Shown: positions 59,561 to 64,000 of the stretch, in pieces
Position numbering within the stretch: position 1 is the first letter of the stretch
How the letters are laid out: every line of letters begins with the position of its first letter
Position numbers and translations under genes: made by a program
DNA from: Diphasiastrum complanatum
Lineage: Eukaryota; Streptophyta; Lycopodiopsida; Lycopodiales; Lycopodiaceae
Assembly (NCBI GenBank): GCA_029204225.1
Contig: CM055097.1
Coordinates: forward strand, 30,285,785-30,349,784
Direction: 5' to 3'
Length of the DNA: 64,000 nt
The notes under the pieces: generated by a model
Seen by the model: the letters and a program-made list of their open reading frames with translations, nothing else
The model's database searches: none
What the model was told of the DNA's origin: nothing

Positions 59561-60070
59561 CATACCGCTTAACTATTAGCCAGGTGTGACATAGGAACAT
59601 TTGGGCGAACACAAATTTGAATTCATTCTAAGTGGGCTTTAACAAATAGCTATAATATCCTTAATCAAATAGTGTGTATGTTCAAACTTTCTTTAAGTAT
59701 ATGTTTTTTTATTTTTCAGCTACAGTCAACAATTGTTTCGGTATTTTCATATTTTTTTACAACAAATCTAATAATTTGTGTTTCAATTCCACAAGTTGTT
59801 TTTGAAAAAGTGAAAATTTTATGTAGAGTAGAGCATGGACTCCCTTGAGTGTGTGAATTTTATATGAGAGTACAATTGAATTTCACAATATATACAAGAG
59901 TACATTTGGAATTTTTTTGTGTATGAAGTATTTTGAAAATTTGCAAAATCTATTTTTTATCCAAGATTTTGGCATAGATAATGCGCACACACATACACAA
60001 ACACATCTGGATGCACCAAAACATAAACATACATTTGTAAACACATGCACACATACACACATAGAAACAT

Positions 60071-60073
<3 letters not shown>
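59561..60073. other. Non-coding stretch
   Basis: AT-rich, nothing recognised. Confidence 0.4.
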
Positions 60074-60133
<60 letters not shown>

Positions 60134-60153
60134 CACGCGCGCACACACACACA
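60074..60153. repeat. (CA)n microsatellite with GCGC interruption
   Basis: Perfect CA to about 60130, then ATGCACGCGCGCACACACAC. Cys/Val frames on the minus strand are artefacts. Confidence 0.96.
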
Positions 60154-62034
60154 CCTATATAAACTAAAGTTTGTACCCTTGAACTTATTGTATCATTTTT
60201 TTTCTGTGGGGCTTTTCACATGCTAAAATGTAATATGTAACTAATAAATGCAGTATTTGGCACAGTTCACAATTTTTCTAGCTCTATTGCACGATTGCTT
60301 CTAGTCGCCATGCTCCATACTCTTAGAAACCGCGTACTCTAAGCTATCTCTGAGTAATTAAAACTTTGTCTGATTGCACTTTTGCTAATAAGCAGTAAGT
60401 GCGAGTAGCAATACTAAGCTCCAAGTTAAGATAGAAACGAAGCTAGAAAAGATCATAATAGAGAACTAATGAAATGTTTGATGATCAGCTATTTATACTA
60501 ACGCACATTCAGTAGGACAACTATTAGGTCATAGATTGCAATAGCCAGTTGGCCATAATGAGCCGGCATTCGTCCAGTTAGGACTTCTCGAAAATTTACT
60601 TGCTAAACGATTAGGGCAAGTTTGTAGCTTCAATTCAAGTGAAGCAATAATTGTCTTTCATTTGACTTACTCTCATGCAACAACGACAGTGGGTATATCT
60701 GATCAATCATGGCTGATGATCCCATTATTATCTTGATTTCCCAAACAATCCTATCATTGGGACACTATTGTGGTGATCGTTCTGCCTCTTATATGGGTGC
60801 ACAAGTGATAGATTAGATGACGTCTTCTTTTTTGGGTGACGCTCCTGGATGGTAGCTGGCTCGGTAAAAAAGGGAGGAGCTATGATTATTTGGTAACAAC
60901 TTTATAGCACAAACTAGAAGGTCTTGCAAATCAACCACAACCATAAAAATGTCATTGTCATCAGTCTCCACCCCTTACAGATGATTGACCGCTTTATTTG
61001 CCACAACTTACTGCCACCTGACCGACCACCTACGACCCCCAATTTTCTACCTATGCGCGAATGTCAAAGTCAAAAGTGTTGGATCATATCGAAACTTCTC
61101 CCAGCTCTCTCTTTCAAAGAAAAGAAAAGGATATGACAGAGTCTAAGAAATGGAGGTTGCAAACATGTAGCATTGTTGTAGCCTTTGTTTTCGTGTGTTT
61201 TTTTATTCATCCCTTGAAACTTGTGGTAGAGATTGTTCATTAACTAATGGTGCAATTTTTGGACAAAAGACACCATTTTTAGTAGCGCATGGAGTAGTGG
61301 TAGAGGCTTAGGAACTCGTGGAGGAGAAATTAAGATATAAGAACAATAGTGGGGGCTTTAGATGTTGCTTTTGTTACTTCAAAAAAAGAACATGTGTTCA
61401 TATCAAAACTTCCTAGGATTGAAATATGAAATCAATAGCTTTTGGTGAACCACATGCTTTGAGGGTCGCGAAGTATTATGATAAATCATGTCTGATCTAT
61501 TACCTAACTAAAAGGGAGCTTAGTTATGACAAGGTTGAGGCAATTTTTGGAAGAATCGCTACTATATTGTCAAAAGGCATGTTGTGCTGATCATGCTCTA
61601 AAACAACACCGAATTTGTATAGTGTTCCTAGGGACAACAACTCTGGATGGAGCCACATCTGTATCAGATGTTGAGAAGGATGACCTTACAAGTCCAAGAA
61701 TTGATGAGACACATTAAATTCCAAAGGGGTAGTTTCTGCTATCCCCTTTATAGAAGCCAAAGGTTTGATTTGGATTGAAGGTGCCAAAGGTATAGATATA
61801 TCAGGTGATTTATTATTGAAATCAGTCATTTGTATACTCTTTTGGATGTATTTAACTTTTAGACGTGTCTAATTTTTGGATATAATTGAGCCTTTCATTG
61901 TCTCCAAATTCCCTCTTTCTCTCTTTTATAATAAGGTCATTGAAGTATGATTTTTTACAACTGTCATGGTTATTTTTAGTAAGTTCTACTTTCTTTGGAA
62001 GGTTGCCATACCTTTGTTTTATTGTCACCAACAC

Positions 62035-62038
<4 letters not shown>
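60154..62038. other. Non-coding stretch
   Basis: No exon or TE domain could be identified on either strand. The longest frames (60-70 codons) have no motif. A TATTTATA near 60491 with flanking repeats of CGAGTAGC-type words could be part of an unrecognised LTR. Confidence 0.4.

Positions 62039-62125
<87 letters not shown>
62039..62125. repeat. (CT)n microsatellite, about 87 bp
   Basis: Perfect CT run. Confidence 0.97.
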
Positions 62126-63030
<905 letters not shown>

Positions 63031-63154
63031 CACACACACCCCTCATCGGCAGCCCGCCATCGGCGGGCACACTTCGGCCACGTACACACACATACATCGA
63101 CCATCGACTTTCCTCCTAAACCATCGTAGAGCTCGTCGTCAATAATAAACACAC

Positions 63155-63166
63155 TTTACTAGTATA

Positions 63167-63206
<40 letters not shown>

Positions 63207-63395
63207 TTGTTACACTTTTGTATGCAAAAGTGAGGAGACCTATGCATCCTCCTCCCTCACCCATGCATACACTTTTTTTAAACTAGAAACGGTGGGGAGG
63301 AGGAGGTGTATGGGAAAAAGGATGCATGGCCCTCCTCCCCATGCATGCATATTGGCATCTCCCTTGGCCCCACCTCCCCAATTTCAAACGTCTCT
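63155..63395 (+). repeat. Hairpin-forming dispersed repeat, copy 3
   Basis: TA microsatellite (63163-63202), then TTTGTTACACTTTTGTATGC, GAGGAGACCTATGCATCCTC, CTCACCCATGCATACAC, GGTGGGGAGGAGGAGG, AAAAGGATGCATGGCCCTCC, CCACCTCCCCAATTTC. It matches the reverse complement of 37130-37335 in order and spacing. Confidence 0.75.
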
Positions 63396-63455
63396 CTCGC
63401 TCTCTCCATCACTCACTCTATTTGTTTCTCTCTCACAAAGCTCTCTCCTTCTCCT

Positions 63456-64000
<545 letters not shown>

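Noticed and set aside
59883-60162. Cys-Val and His-Thr rich frames
   Set aside because: They are translations of a CA/TG microsatellite.

Overview
This window looks like nuclear DNA of a flowering plant. It holds a five-exon vacuolar sugar-transporter gene with GT-AG introns, a fragment of a fasciclin-like arabinogalactan protein gene, Ty1/copia and Ty3/gypsy LTR retrotransposons in many states of decay, and many long (GA/CT)n and (CA/TG)n microsatellites. Old nested elements and a TE-swollen intron would fit an early-diverging angiosperm or a magnoliid (Amborella-like); that is a guess, and the sequence does not prove a species. No rRNA or tRNA gene, CRISPR array or bacterial operon is visible.

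Layout. 0-3.3 kb is gene-poor and AT-rich, with a degenerate TATTCA-rich block. 3.3-20.5 kb is a dense retrotransposon nest. It holds a minus-strand gypsy pol remnant, a plus-strand gag with three CCHC knuckles, a minus-strand copia element with a triplicated primer-binding region, and a second copia LTR plus gag. The copia-2 LTR sits in the protease of a large minus-strand gypsy element whose gag/protease ORF is also split by a 3.9-kb nested gypsy derivative. That derivative has both LTRs, a PBS, a PPT and a perfect 5-bp target-site duplication. 20.5-35.7 kb is a mosaic of truncated copia and gypsy pieces on both strands. 35.7-39.2 kb is tandem repeats and very long GA/CT tracts. 39.2-43 kb holds the fasciclin-like fragment and two more gypsy remnants.

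44.76-56.14 kb is the one gene that looks intact: a tonoplast monosaccharide transporter (TMT/MSSP family), plus strand, predicted 810 aa. Its exons sum to an exact multiple of three and all four introns obey GT-AG. Intron 1 carries a microsatellite-ended inverted repeat. Intron 2 is about 6.8 kb and carries a gypsy fragment, a copia fragment, a CpG-rich 132-bp tandem repeat and purine/pyrimidine tracts. 56.1-64 kb is non-coding: microsatellites, a 25-bp minisatellite, an 80-bp duplicated segment, and two or three members of a hairpin-forming dispersed repeat that also occurs near 37.2 kb.

Apart from the transporter, essentially every recognisable coding segment belongs to a mobile element and is broken by stops, frameshifts or truncation. 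No cooperating gene set is present. The most interesting signals are structural: the nested insertion with its exact duplication, the triplicated PBS region, the hairpin/CT-tract repeat family, and the hairpin and CpG-rich tandem repeat inside introns of an otherwise normal gene.
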